Positions 1 through 9,090 of a DNA stretch of 43,815 nt are shown here, one piece after another. Source of the DNA: Perkinsus chesapeaki. Lineage: Eukaryota > Perkinsozoa > Perkinsida > Perkinsidae. Where the stretch lies: NCBI GenBank assembly GCA_013115145.1, contig JAAPAO010000247.1, positions 3,570 through 47,384 on the forward strand, in the 5' to 3' direction. A program made the position numbers and the translations under genes. Every line of letters begins with the position of its first letter. Position 1 is the stretch's first letter. Below the pieces are notes generated by a model. The model was given only the letters and a program-made list of their open reading frames with translations. It had not been told where the DNA came from and did not search any database.

Positions 1-168
1 ATTCCTATTCCCTTTAATTCTACCAAACCCTTTCCTATTCCCTTTAATTCTACCAAACCCTTTCCTATTCCCTTTAATTCTACCAAACCCTTTCCTATTC
101 CCTTTAATTCTACCAAACCCTTTCCTATTCCCTTTAATTCTACCAAAGCCTTTCCTATTTCCCTTTCG
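1..168. repeat. 30-bp tandem repeat, five copies plus a degenerate sixth
   Basis: Five 30-bp units follow head to tail from 1 to 150. Each contains CCTATTCCCTTTAATTC followed by TACCAAACCC. A decayed sixth begins at 151. Copies are almost identical; a C-to-G change is visible in copy five. The strand is pyrimidine-rich and runs straight into the acceptor (TATCAG, ending at 204) of a malate dehydrogenase exon, so the array probably lies inside an intron of that gene. The left end is cut by the window, so total copy number is unknown. Confidence 0.95.
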
Positions 169-204
169 TTAACGCCTTGCCTATTTATCGACGCTTCCTA
201 TCAG

Positions 205-426
205 GTATGGCGTCGACACCGATTTATGTTTCTCTTTCCCTGTCATTACTGATGGCGACAGCTGGAAAAAGGTCGGAGGCCTGGAAATGACCGAGTAACC
301 TGGAAGTCATCAATCTGACCTATTTTGTATCTTTCCTTGTGTAGGTTTGGATACTCCATGCTTCAACGTAACGTACAAGAACTCAAGGCCGAGCGTGACA
401 TGGTCCGCAATTTAATGGGCTGGTAA
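205..426 (+). CDS. MDH: Malate dehydrogenase, cytosolic type, C-terminal exons (partial)
   Basis: Two terminal exons of an NAD-dependent malate dehydrogenase, which interconverts malate and oxaloacetate. Exon 205-294 enters in phase after an intron; a 50-nt GT-AG intron (295-344) follows; the last exon runs 345-426 and ends in TAA. The joined residues include YGVDTDLCFSFPV, then WKKVGGLEMTEF, then a charged helix (QELKAERD) ending NLMGW. This matches the end of cytosolic MDH (YGVP..L.FSFPV, then W..V.GL.I..F, then a helix of the LTAKELEEEK type). Upstream exons, including the NAD-binding fold and catalytic Arg/His residues, lie outside the window. The family call is firm for so short a piece; compartment is inferred from family type. 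Confidence 0.8.
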
Positions 427-637
427 TAATTGAAGTACTAGTAGTAAAATAATAGCACTCATTTACTCCTCGACGGCCCTCGACGGGGTTTGGTCTTGTT
501 GAGAGTTCAATCCTATGCTATGATGAAGATATTATTTACTGCTGCTCTATTGTGTGAACATTATTACTGTAATAGATAACGTATTTGCTACTTGTTAACA
601 ACCCGTGTGGTGAAAGTATTATTGTTATCGTTTTAAA

Positions 638-3223
638 GTGAAGTCAATTGAAGGGGCACGTGTGTTGACGAGGGGGCAGAATTCCAAGAAAATCGGTCGA
701 TTTCTGCATCAGTGCATTACAGCGCTTTGGCAATCGGAGATATTCCGCCATTGTTGGGCTTACGTGAAAGCTGGCTTGTGCAGTGAGAAGCATGGCAGAA
801 AATGTGCGGGAAAAATGAGAAATTTTGTACGAGGTGGATTTTTCCCTTCACACATGCCGCCAAAGGTCCGGCGGGCGCTTGGTCGGGTCATCGGTGTGGT
901 GCATGGGGACCGGAGAACCTCGGAAGCTGCGCTGGAAGTGTTGAAGGTCTTTCGGCCACAAGTAGTGTATTTGGAGGCGGACGCGAAGTCATTTAGATTG
1001 AGCGCTGAGGGTAGAGAAGGGGGGATGGGTGAATGGAGAGATGTTGTTGGGCAGATTATGGGGAATGGAAATCAAAGGGAGAAGTACCAACGTTTTTGGA
1101 AGCGAGCGACCGGCTGGAGGCAATTGGATTTCAGTTGAGAGACTCTCTGCCGAGTAAGGTGACTAGTGCATAGTAGGAACGGTGCGGTTGCCCAGGAATA
1201 TGGAATGCGCCCGGTGTATTTGACCGTTTCTCTTCAAGTGGCGAAATATTTTCCGTCAAACTGTCTATTCCAACTTAGCACTAGGATTGCCTTCCGTATC
1301 ATTTGAGCATATTTTTCTGGGGCTTGTTGCGTGCCGGTATAGTTGGATGGTTTTTACGTAGATGTTCGACTATTACCAGTCGATCGACTGCGGGTTGCCA
1401 CAGAGCGGCGAATGCAATGGAGGCATCTGGTGTTTCCGTGGCAGCTGATTCAAGTTGGAGGTTTCTCGGGGAAGCGTAATCCGGCTCAAATGGAGAAGAA
1501 GTGTCCCTCTGCGTGGCTTACACTGTAATATCATGGAGGGCGTTTGGGAGCGGTCGTGGACTCCCCACATTTGCCTTGGTGTGTTAGGAAATATCAGTGG
1601 CATTGGAATGTCTGTTAGTTTTTGTTGCGGCTATAAGATTTTCTCCAGGCGGTTAACTCTGGAATCACGTCCAAAGGATACGGAAGATGATGGGCATGTA
1701 ATTATTTATTTATCTATATCATTTTCCATTACTAATAATATGCGCAAAAAAGTAATTTTAGGAGATATCTTTTCTTTCTGATCTATGTGTTCCATCACTG
1801 GACTTGGTACGAGGTAGATGAGATGAAGATCTAATTGATTTAGGTACACTGAGCGGGAGCGTATCTTTGCTCAACGCGCGCACTTGGACTCGATCCGCTC
1901 TCGCTGGATGTCCGCTCGTAATGTGGTGGGCGATGACTTGGAGGTCCTTCGGGGGAAAGAGAAATCAACTGGAGAGAAAATCGACGAGTTGCCGCCGGAG
2001 CCGGAGGGGCCGCATATTCCGCTGTTTCCGGGACAAATGGATCCGCTGGCACAAGCGAAGAAAATGAGAGAAGAAGCGGAAGCTCGGCGGAAGAATCTGA
2101 TGGAAAAACCGGAAGAGGACCGGCGGGAAGTTCTGGATTGTGATGTGGGAGGTCCGTGTGGGGTGGAGGATCTTTTGGAAGACCTGCAGAAGTTGCCGGA
2201 CCCGCCGCTGAGCGACTCGCTGAGAATTGGCCTTGTTTGCGGGGAGGTGAGCCGGAGGAATGGGTAATATAGTAAACAGGAGCAGTTACGGTGTGTGGGT
2301 TCGGGAGAGCCGCTCGGGCTGAGTGGCAAGAATAGAATAGGCTTATCTGGAGGTCCGCAGTGTTCGCTGGCAGACTTCCGTGGTCATCGATCGAAGTTGG
2401 GTTTCATTGACGTATGTTAGGCACACACTGAGCGAGTTAAAGGGCTGCTGGCGAGGCAAATGAGGACTAGTTTTAAGGGGCAGATGAAACAGTATGAGTA
2501 CGATTTAAGGAGGCCACCGAGGGTTGATTGGGTTTATGTAATAAACGGCGAATTTGATGACTCTAATGCTGTTATATATAAGTTCCTAGGGGCAGAGCCT
2601 AGCCTGCCGCAGAGGCCTTCTAGGGACTTGAGGTGTTTTTACCGAGATCGGAAGCACGTCGACGCATCGGGACCACTTATTTGATACTTGAGGAACATGT
2701 CTACGTTGGCGGAGAAATGAGAAATCCTCCTCCGTATGAGGATTATAACGATACGAAATTTCACTTTTGTAGAGCAGCTAGAGCTCGTTTGACAGCAGTC
2801 CTCCCCGATGTTGCTTTTCAGTCCTATTACATACTCCTTCCCTTGCTGGTTTGGATACCTCCATATTTGCTAGTGAAGTTCTTCCCGAGGAAGGAGACCC
2901 ACGAGGAGAAGGCGTTAAAGGCGCCGGCGGTCTGGCAAGCTAAGGACTCTCCACCGCCAGAAGTACCCACCGAACCTTCGCCTGCCGAGGCGGAGCAAGC
3001 TCGATTGCTGGTGTGGAAAGTTGGACAACTGCAAGGAGTGGAAGACTATAAAGCGAGCGATGTACCTGAAAATGGGAACGAAACTGTGGAAATTCGACAA
3101 GTTGCCGAGGTGTTGCCACCCGCCGTGCCGGCTCGGCCGAGGGGACAGGGAGGGGTTTGGAAGAGCCGGCAGGTTATTGATGATGATGACGACGATGATG
3201 ATGATGGGCGGTCCACGCGGTAG
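638..3223 (+). CDS. Multi-exon protein with possible TraB-like domain, membrane segment and acidic tail
   Basis: No firm family. Coding-looking pieces share a strand and splice in phase. (1) About 850-1138 has RVIGVVHGDRRTSEAALEVL then RPQVVYLEAD, resembling the start of TraB/PrgY domains (G.aH...S...V......P..V.lElD). (2) About 1343-1450 has VDRLRVATERRM, resembling the TraB DR...T..R segment. (3) Exon 1844-2246 begins YTERERIF, like the TraB ERD helix, and ends at GT 2247. (4) An exon from 2421 (phase 0, intron 2247-2420) contains LRRPPRVDWVYVINGEF. (5) About 2690-3223 has a hydrophobic span near 2818-2880 (YYILLPLLVWIPPYLLV), then a Pro/Glu-rich tail and nine Asp. Start codon and two boundaries are unresolved. 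A donor at 3173 (CAG|GTTATT, phase 0) could skip the Asp run and join the exon at 3711. No GHL-type TraB motif was found, so the family call is weak. Confidence 0.35.
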
Positions 3224-3710
3224 AAGAAGGTTTCTGAAAGGGTCATGTTTTGTTGGGGTGGTAGAGTGATCTTGAGCAGTTTGAAGTTTTCGGTGATGCT
3301 GTTGAAGTCACCAACAGAAAGGAATGGGTATGGCGGGAGAGGAGAGGTATTAAGGGCCTCCTTCTGTGGGGTTTCCTGTGGCCTCGGTGAAAGTGTTGAG
3401 CGAGTGCTAGAATATCTAGTTTGAAAGCGTAACTTGGCAAGCCGTTGGGGTTGGCAGCCCTCTGCCTGACAAAATCACTAGGAGCAACACAATCGAATAG
3501 ATCACAACAAAGTACTTGAATCATACTACTGGATGATATCTGATAGTTCGTTGGGTGCTCTGTAGAGGTGATTTATGTCGGTTCTTCGACAGGATGTTTC
3601 CGTCACATTGCTGTCGTCGAGGTGCTCAGAATCTAGATATCTTATGAAAATGGCACCTTTCTAGGCTAAACGCGCTGCATTGTGGCTTAGTCGAAAGCTG
3701 ACGGTTTCAG

Positions 3711-5504
3711 GTGGACAGCAGCTCTGATGACAGTGACCTGGTGGCTGATACGGCAGATGTGGCACGGAAACTGGCAATGAGTCGGACACCAGTAGCCGCA
3801 AGTAAGTGGCTTTCGCAGGCTGTTGGTGTCGATGCGGTATTAAATCACATACAGTGGAGTATGAGGAGGAGTCTTCGAGTTAACGTTGGAAGATTCTCAG
3901 TTGTCCGTCCTTCAGGCAGAGTGCCTCTTCCGAAGGCTCCTAGGTCTCCTGGTGGACCACTCGAGAGCACCGCAGTTGATGAGCAGATTGACAGGCCAGT
4001 GCTGCTTTCGACATGCGTTCCGCCTCCTCCGAAGCCCAGTGCGCCGAGGTCTGCACCACCAGCGAGACCACCGCGACATCGCACGACAGGCTCACCGATG
4101 AGCGTTGTGAGGCCGGCGAGGATGCCCTCGGAGACGACAGTGGCGATGGATGTAGTGCTGGATGGGGAAGGGAGGGACTTGGAGCGGAATCTTCCACAAT
4201 ATGTGGAGTTGCTAAAGTCTCATGGGGTGACGGACGGCCCTGTAAAGCCAGTAAACCAGGCACCGCGTGTGTCACCAGAGCCGGAAAGCCTCGGAGTTAA
4301 ACCGTCGGTAAGAATGGCGGAGGGAGATAAACAAGAGTACGATAGGGATAGGAAGGCGGTGTATGGTCGGCTGCCGAGGAGGCCACCGGTGCAGTACGCT
4401 GGGCCGTCTATGGGGCGTGAGATTGCGCCGCTGGCGGAGCCTCGACCGAGTTTTAAAAGTGGTGCTGGTCTTCCGAGGGCTTATAATGCGTCACCGCTGT
4501 ATTATGAGAGGGTGAGGCAGGAAAGGGAAGGGGAAGCTAGAGGTGTCAGAAAGGAGGAGCGATCATCACCTCGGACTAGTCAGCTACCAGCGCCGCCGCC
4601 GCCACCGTCCTCTGTTGCTCGGCGAGTGGAGGCGGAGCCGACAAGCTCGCCAGTTGCCGAATATGAGTATGTTCCTTACGTGAAGACCAACGAGATATCC
4701 GGTTTTAACTCGGCGGAACTGAGCCCGGAGCCGAGTCGGTCGTGGACGGTACAGCCACCCCGGGGGGCAGGTGGCCCGTGGACCGTTCAGCCGGGGCGGG
4801 AAAAGGATGGTCGTGGGGGAATTAGTTGGGATCGAGCGGCAGAGGAACTTGAGGACCTGCCGCGAGACAGCTCTTGCAGGTCTTCTCATGAACACGCGGG
4901 GTACGACGACCGTCTTAGCGAGGTTGGCAGGGATGAGGAAAGATACTCGGATGCGCACGCGGAAGATTTTGAGGGCGGTAAAGAAAGGTCGTATAGTGGA
5001 GGGTACTCGAGGAGAAGCGATGAAGATTCGCCAAGATATGGGCATACATCTGATGAGGAGTCGGAGACCGACGGTTACTCGGGTGACAGTTACAGCAGCG
5101 GTGGCGGCTATCATCGCGGGAAGGGTGGCGGCTCGTCAGGGAGGAGGAGGGCAGCAAGCGACAGTAGGTCATCGGAAGATGGAGAGTGGAGCTCTTCGGA
5201 GAACGGTTATTCGGAGGACGAGGGCGAGTCGTCGGTTAGCTCAGGAAAGAGGCGCTATAGTGAAGCGGTGTCGTACAGAGAAGATTTGGCGGAAATACGG
5301 TATGAAAGCTCACCTAGACCTTCGTGGGAGAGTGTCCCGAAGATCGATCCTATTTTCATTAAAGGGACCAAAGGGGGTGGCGGACGTCGACCGGTGGGAG
5401 CGGATAAGATAAGAACCGGACAGGCCGATGCTGTCTTGCCCAGCTTCAACAGAAGTAAGGAGGAAAGTTGGAATAGAGCGGTGATGAAAATCGGCAGATT
5501 TTGA
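3711..5504 (+). CDS. Long low-complexity, probably disordered protein (terminal exon)
   Basis: Open frame of 597 codons following an acceptor (TTTCAG, 3705-3710) and ending in TGA. The first codon is GTG, not ATG, so this is an internal-start terminal exon; the true start lies upstream. Composition is extreme: Ser, Pro, Arg, Glu and Gly dominate. There are proline runs near 4590 (APPPPPP), a Ser/Glu/Asp/Tyr-rich stretch from about 4900 to 5290 and repeated short SSED/SDEE-like acidic patches. No enzymatic motif, signal peptide or membrane span is visible. The phase fits a join to the upstream gene at 3172, which would make it a disordered cytosolic tail of that membrane protein; a separate gene with an unseen 5' exon is equally possible. 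Codon use is GC-rich like the neighbouring upstream exons. Confidence 0.5.
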   Translation: MDSSSDDSDLVADTADVARKLAMSRTPVAASKWLSQAVGVDAVLNHIQWSMRRSLRVNVGRFSVVRPSGRVPLPKAPRSPGGPLESTAVDEQIDRPVLLSTCVPPPPKPSAPRSAPPARPPRHRTTGSPMSVVRPARMPSETTVAMDVVLDGEGRDLERNLPQYVELLKSHGVTDGPVKPVNQAPRVSPEPESLGVKPSVRMAEGDKQEYDRDRKAVYGRLPRRPPVQYAGPSMGREIAPLAEPRPSFKSGAGLPRAYNASPLYYERVRQEREGEARGVRKEERSSPRTSQLPAPPPPPSSVARRVEAEPTSSPVAEYEYVPYVKTNEISGFNSAELSPEPSRSWTVQPPRGAGGPWTVQPGREKDGRGGISWDRAAEELEDLPRDSSCRSSHEHAGYDDRLSEVGRDEERYSDAHAEDFEGGKERSYSGGYSRRSDEDSPRYGHTSDEESETDGYSGDSYSSGGGYHRGKGGGSSGRRRAASDSRSSEDGEWSSSENGYSEDEGESSVSSGKRRYSEAVSYREDLAEIRYESSPRPSWESVPKIDPIFIKGTKGGGGRRPVGADKIRTGQADAVLPSFNRSKEESWNRAVMKIGRF

Positions 5505-5571
5505 TTGAACTAGTTCAGACTTCGAAAACTACCTGGGCAGTTTGGTTTGAAGCAATGATGGTAATTCTGTT

Positions 5572-6039
5572 ATGTTTTTGGGAGGCTTCATGTCGTGGAC
5601 CGCGCTAGGAAAACTGATCCACCGGGGCCACGTGTTCCAGCTGCTGGTTCCTGTTTCAAGGCGTATTGGCTGCGTTGTAGATACTGTGAAGCCGAGCGAG
5701 ATAATGGGGGTGTTCAAGTCTAAGCCGACAGTGGAGGTGACATCAACGACATCTGTGGCACTGGAGGAGCCTCCACCAGCCACGCCTGCCAAGAGTGCGA
5801 TGGATAACACTGGGGAGGCTAAGGTGGCGTGGATGACGGGGGTGCTGTGGTGGATTGCTAAGTTGGATGGAGTGTGGTATATACGAGGAAATGCTGGCAG
5901 CTCGGTAAAGCATTACTTAAAGCCGGTGGGTCGGAGGAAGGGGGAGGGGGGATTTGACGGAAGTTTGGTAGATTTCTGTAACTCCAACGTTGGAGTTATA
6001 ATTCACGTCATAGAAAATACTATTTCCTATGACGATTGA
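5572..6039 (+). CDS. Possible small hypothetical protein
   Basis: ATG-initiated frame of 155 codons, 67 nt after the preceding stop, ending in TGA. The middle (about residues 20-110, with VFQLLVPVSRRIGCVVD and WMTGVLWWIAKLDGVWYI) reads like ordinary protein. The last 20 codons run through a 20-bp perfect palindrome (5979-5998) of the kind otherwise seen in non-coding DNA here, so a real exon may stop earlier, for example before GTAAAG at about 5907. No family recognised. It could also be a further exon of the low-complexity gene to its left. Confidence 0.3.
   Translation: MFLGGFMSWTALGKLIHRGHVFQLLVPVSRRIGCVVDTVKPSEIMGVFKSKPTVEVTSTTSVALEEPPPATPAKSAMDNTGEAKVAWMTGVLWWIAKLDGVWYIRGNAGSSVKHYLKPVGRRKGEGGFDGSLVDFCNSNVGVIIHVIENTISYDD
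5979..5998. repeat. 20-bp perfect even palindrome
   Basis: TAACTCCAACGTTGGAGTTA is its own reverse complement. A second imperfect hairpin follows at about 6007-6035, with arms CGTCATAG(G)AAA and TTTCCTATGACG. Both sit at the end of a doubtful open frame and are more typical of the intergenic DNA in this window. Confidence 0.9.
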
Positions 6040-6717
6040 TCGGGAAAGTCTCGGGCAAGTTGAGAGAGGGTGATTGATATCGATACAGGGGTAACTAGAT
6101 GTGAGATTGTTAACATTGTCTTACCTATCTTATCAGAGCTTGAGGTAAAGGTCCCATACGGTATGTCCCCTCATTTAGATTGATGTGTCGACGGCGGAGA
6201 AAGGAAGGTTCATGGAGCTCCAACCGGATGGTGTATCGAGGCCAGCCGGTTATTTAATACTTAAACCGTAAGGCGTTGTTCTATCGGTTGGGTGTGATGG
6301 TACTCAGAGCCATATTGGCTATAAGGTTGGTTAAGTACAGTTCGACTACTAGTGCTCCGCGCTAGTATTGATTCCCTGTCACATGAGCGCGTCGATGTTG
6401 ACCTACTTTGGATCTTTACCGTTGGTTGAAAGATATCTTTTTAGGCCTGAGCAACGGCACTTGAATAATTATTTTTACACCGATTTAATTGAATTAGAAG
6501 ATCTACGGCCTGCCTTGGACAAAGGCGCCTCATGGCAGTTGACTGAGGGTAAGACAAGGTCAGCGCCTTATGACAGTGCGACTAGAAAGAGCACTGTGTT
6601 ATTGGCGTACAGCTTGACAGCATTGTGTGCTACTGTCCCCAATTAACTGCATATAATTCGAGACATAATTCATAGAGCGTTATTATTCCATCTCCGACAC
6701 CAAAACATGTCATCCTG
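6040..6717. other. Gap without a supported gene; one weak open frame
   Basis: Nothing firm. An AT-rich open frame at 6368-6646 (+) contains LTYFGSLPLVERYLF and DLIELEDLRPAL, which read like protein. A possible donor (GTAAGA) follows at about 6551. No partner exon or family could be found. The stretch may hold a divergent exon or be non-coding. Confidence 0.4.
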
Positions 6718-7431
6718 ATGGTTAGTGTCTCAGGTTGCTTCAATTCCGATTTTCGAACCCTTACCTTTGTACGTTCGTCGGTGGAAAGCGAGGTAAGCAA
6801 AGAGGGAATCCTAGCTTGATGCGAGGTCTCAACGCCAACCTGTGGGGGTTCAGGGCGGCGATACGCACTGGTTGGTATTCGACAGAAGCCCAAGGGTGAA
6901 AGGTGGCACGCCAGAAAGTCAACTAAGTCGCAAAAGCAGCGAGCCTGTGGACACTCCGGAGAAGTCGAGACCGATGATGACGCATCATGTGGATGAGCGA
7001 TGGAAGGCATGGAGCGGGCAGGGGTGGGACTGGGAGAATGGAGGGAAGTCTCGGCGGTGGAAGGATGGTGGAACACAGCAGCAGCAGCACTGGGAGCGCT
7101 GCGAGTGGGACGCATGCGAGAAGGGGTGGGGAGGTGGAAAGAAGGCCGCTGCTGTCTTTGATTGGAACAGTATCGAGTATCACCCGGATTGGCGGAGGTT
7201 CACTGGTGAATGGTACGGCTTCAAGCAATATGGAAACGGTAAGAATTGGCTCGTATTCCCGCCTGTGGAGTTATGTTGTTGTGTAGCATCTGTATTGAGA
7301 TTCATTCTGTTGTAGGTAAACGTCCAACTTTCAAGTCGCGAGAGCTGCCGGGGCCACACAAGGTGAGCGGGTTCGATTCTCACTTCGAGCATATTGTCGA
7401 AACTCTGAGAAGTGAAGTCCGTTTTTACTAG
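6718..7431 (+). CDS. Trp-rich orphan protein, three exons, 191 aa
   Basis: Complete in-phase model: exon 1 6718-6792 (ATG, 25 codons), intron 61 nt with GTAAGC donor; exon 2 6854-7238; intron 77 nt; exon 3 7316-7431, ending in TAG. The start gives MVSVSGCFNSDF. The middle is unusually rich in Trp and Gly (WKAWSGQGWDWENGG, then a four-Gln run and WERCEWDACEKGWGGGKK). The C-terminal third is more ordinary, with HPDWRRFTGEWYGFKQYG and LPGPHKVSGFDSHFEHIVETL. No signal peptide or membrane span is visible. I recognise no family; the Trp/Gly composition could suit an RNA- or glycan-binding role, but that is a guess. Phases agree at both junctions, which supports a real gene. Confidence 0.6.
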
Positions 7432-8070
7432 GTTTCCTAAGTTGGACTCATAGTGAATAGTACTGTGAACTATTGATATTCTTAACATTGAATTCGATGT
7501 CACGATGGAGCTTTCCAAATTCCGAGAAAGATTCATCGTTGTATGCATGCATGTAGCAGTGGAAGACTCTCCAAACTGGAGACTCCAAAAAGTGGAAGCC
7601 GTCTGTTATTGGTTTACTTAGTATTGAGCGCAGAATGAATAGTATTGTGAGCTATTAAGGAAGCTTCATTACGTTGAATGTAATGTGGCAGTTGCCCTTG
7701 TGGGAGACCTCTTGCGTATCTTTGTTGTGTGCGTGCATCTCGAGGCACATCAAAAAGTCATGAAATAGAATTCAAGCCTGTCATGAAACGGTTGATCGAT
7801 TTATCCAGTAGTTATCGTTGTAGTGACCTGCTTTGAAGAATCATTTTAAGCCTTTACGCAGAAAAGAATTGAAAAATTGCCAATTTGACCAGTTTGGGAC
7901 GTTTTGGGTCTTTCAAGGTTGAATGGTGGTGTGGTTATAAGGTAGTGCTGCCTATGTGAGTTGTACTGTACCTATTGCATCCTTGCTAATAATGCTCATT
8001 ACTTCTCATGCTGTTATTAGAGTCAAATGAAGTCGAACGATTGATGATTGTTATAAAACAGGTTGTTATG
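7432..8070. other. Intergenic gap with a diverged direct duplication
   Basis: No gene seen. A segment of about 100 bp at 7449-7550 (GTGAATAGTACTGTGAACTATT near its start, TGTATGCATGCATG at its end) is repeated in diverged form at 7634-7738 (ATGAATAGTATTGTGAGCTATT, then GTGTGCGTGCAT). Spacing is about 185 bp. It may be a duplicated 3' flank of the gene ending at 7431. Confidence 0.5.
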
Positions 8071-8190
8071 TACTCGAAATGATTGTTTACTCGTATTGGT
8101 TACTCGAAATGATTGTTTACTCGTATTGGTTACTCGAAATGATTGTTTACTCGTATTGGTTACTCGTAATGATTGTTATGTACTCGAAGA
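8071..8190. repeat. 30-bp tandem repeat, three exact copies plus partial
   Basis: Unit TACTCGAAATGATTGTTTAC plus TCGTATTGGT, exact at 8071-8100, 8101-8130 and 8131-8160, with a degenerate copy to about 8190. Because 30 is a multiple of three, one + frame stays open through the array (repeating TRNDCLLVLV), but there is no other sign that it is translated. It lies just upstream of the RRM gene. Confidence 0.95.
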
Positions 8191-8268
8191 TCTCGGGTTT
8201 CCCTGTGTGCTTGAAGAACTCGAGCTATCAGGGCAGCGTTACTAATTGAATTCGGATTACCCTACTTA

Positions 8269-9090
8269 TTGGGAATAGAAAAGCCGAGTCAGCTTGTCTG
8301 GAGGCATGTTGTTCAGGACGATAACTGCATCGATAATGCCACTATTCTATTTGTATGGGGGATACCCAGCGGTTTCACTGAGGACGATCTTCATAAGGCC
8401 TTCTCGCAGTATGGGGAAATCCAGGAAGCTAAGGTGGGACTTCATCTCCTTTGCTTTCTGTGTTGTATATCGGTCATCCGAGTTTTCATTTCTTGTATGA
8501 GCTACTTTGCTGCCAGGTTAAGCGGAGCGATCGACTTGAAGGAAGTTTAGGGTTCGGTTATGGATGGATAAGATACAAAGAAAGGTCAGAATGTGAATAC
8601 TGTATATCGCAAGCCCACCGGAAGCTCATTTTACAAGGAAGGAAGTATCCAGTTGAGGTGATGTCATTTACTTGGTGTTTCACTGTAATGGATCGGATTA
8701 TTAGGTTCGACTATTCATGGAAAGATACTTTTTCCGACGTTATGGGCAGATGTTGAAGGAGGTACGTTTCGGCTTTGTTCATCCTTATCGACCTATCGTT
8801 AGGATATCCCTAAGAGGAGTGGATACTGGCTGAAGGTCCTTAACAACATTGACTATCATTCTTCGGACTATGGCTACCGTTTTGTTCTTCGAGTTTTCAA
8901 CCATACGGTGGTCGAATTTAATACAAAGAGGAAAGAAGCAGTCTTGCATAATGGGCGATGCTCTATGCGAGTGGTTGCTTTCGTTATGAATCTCTTCCTT
9001 GAAAACACCGCGGACTGCAAGGTTGATAATTATCATTCTCCTGGCGAAGTTGATGAGAACTACCGAGTAACTGATAGCGGTTCTTTTTGA
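8269..9090 (+). CDS. RNA-binding protein with one RRM
   Basis: Four exons splice in phase 0: up to 8433, 8517-8657, 8705-8761 and 8803-9090 (TGA). The RRM begins ATILFVWGIPSGFTEDDLHKA (RNP2 = ILFVWGI), continues FSQYGEIQEAKV, and carries RNP1 in GFGYGWIRY (aromatic positions kept), then a helix and GRKYPVEVRLF. Such domains bind single-stranded RNA; the protein is probably nuclear or cytosolic, but no subfamily is clear. After the RRM are about 110 residues with MERYFFRRYGQMLKE and a C-terminal part (YGYRFVLRVFNHTVVEFN) that I do not recognise. The true start is unresolved: the frame is open upstream to about 8236 without ATG, so a 5' exon is likely. A fragment of exons 2-3 with their intron is duplicated in inverted orientation at 21717-21862. 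Confidence 0.7.

Noticed and set aside
4584-5114. Long - strand frame opposite the low-complexity ORF
   Set aside because: The GC-rich repetitive codons of the + ORF leave the antisense frame open; it has no ATG context, splice sites or family features.
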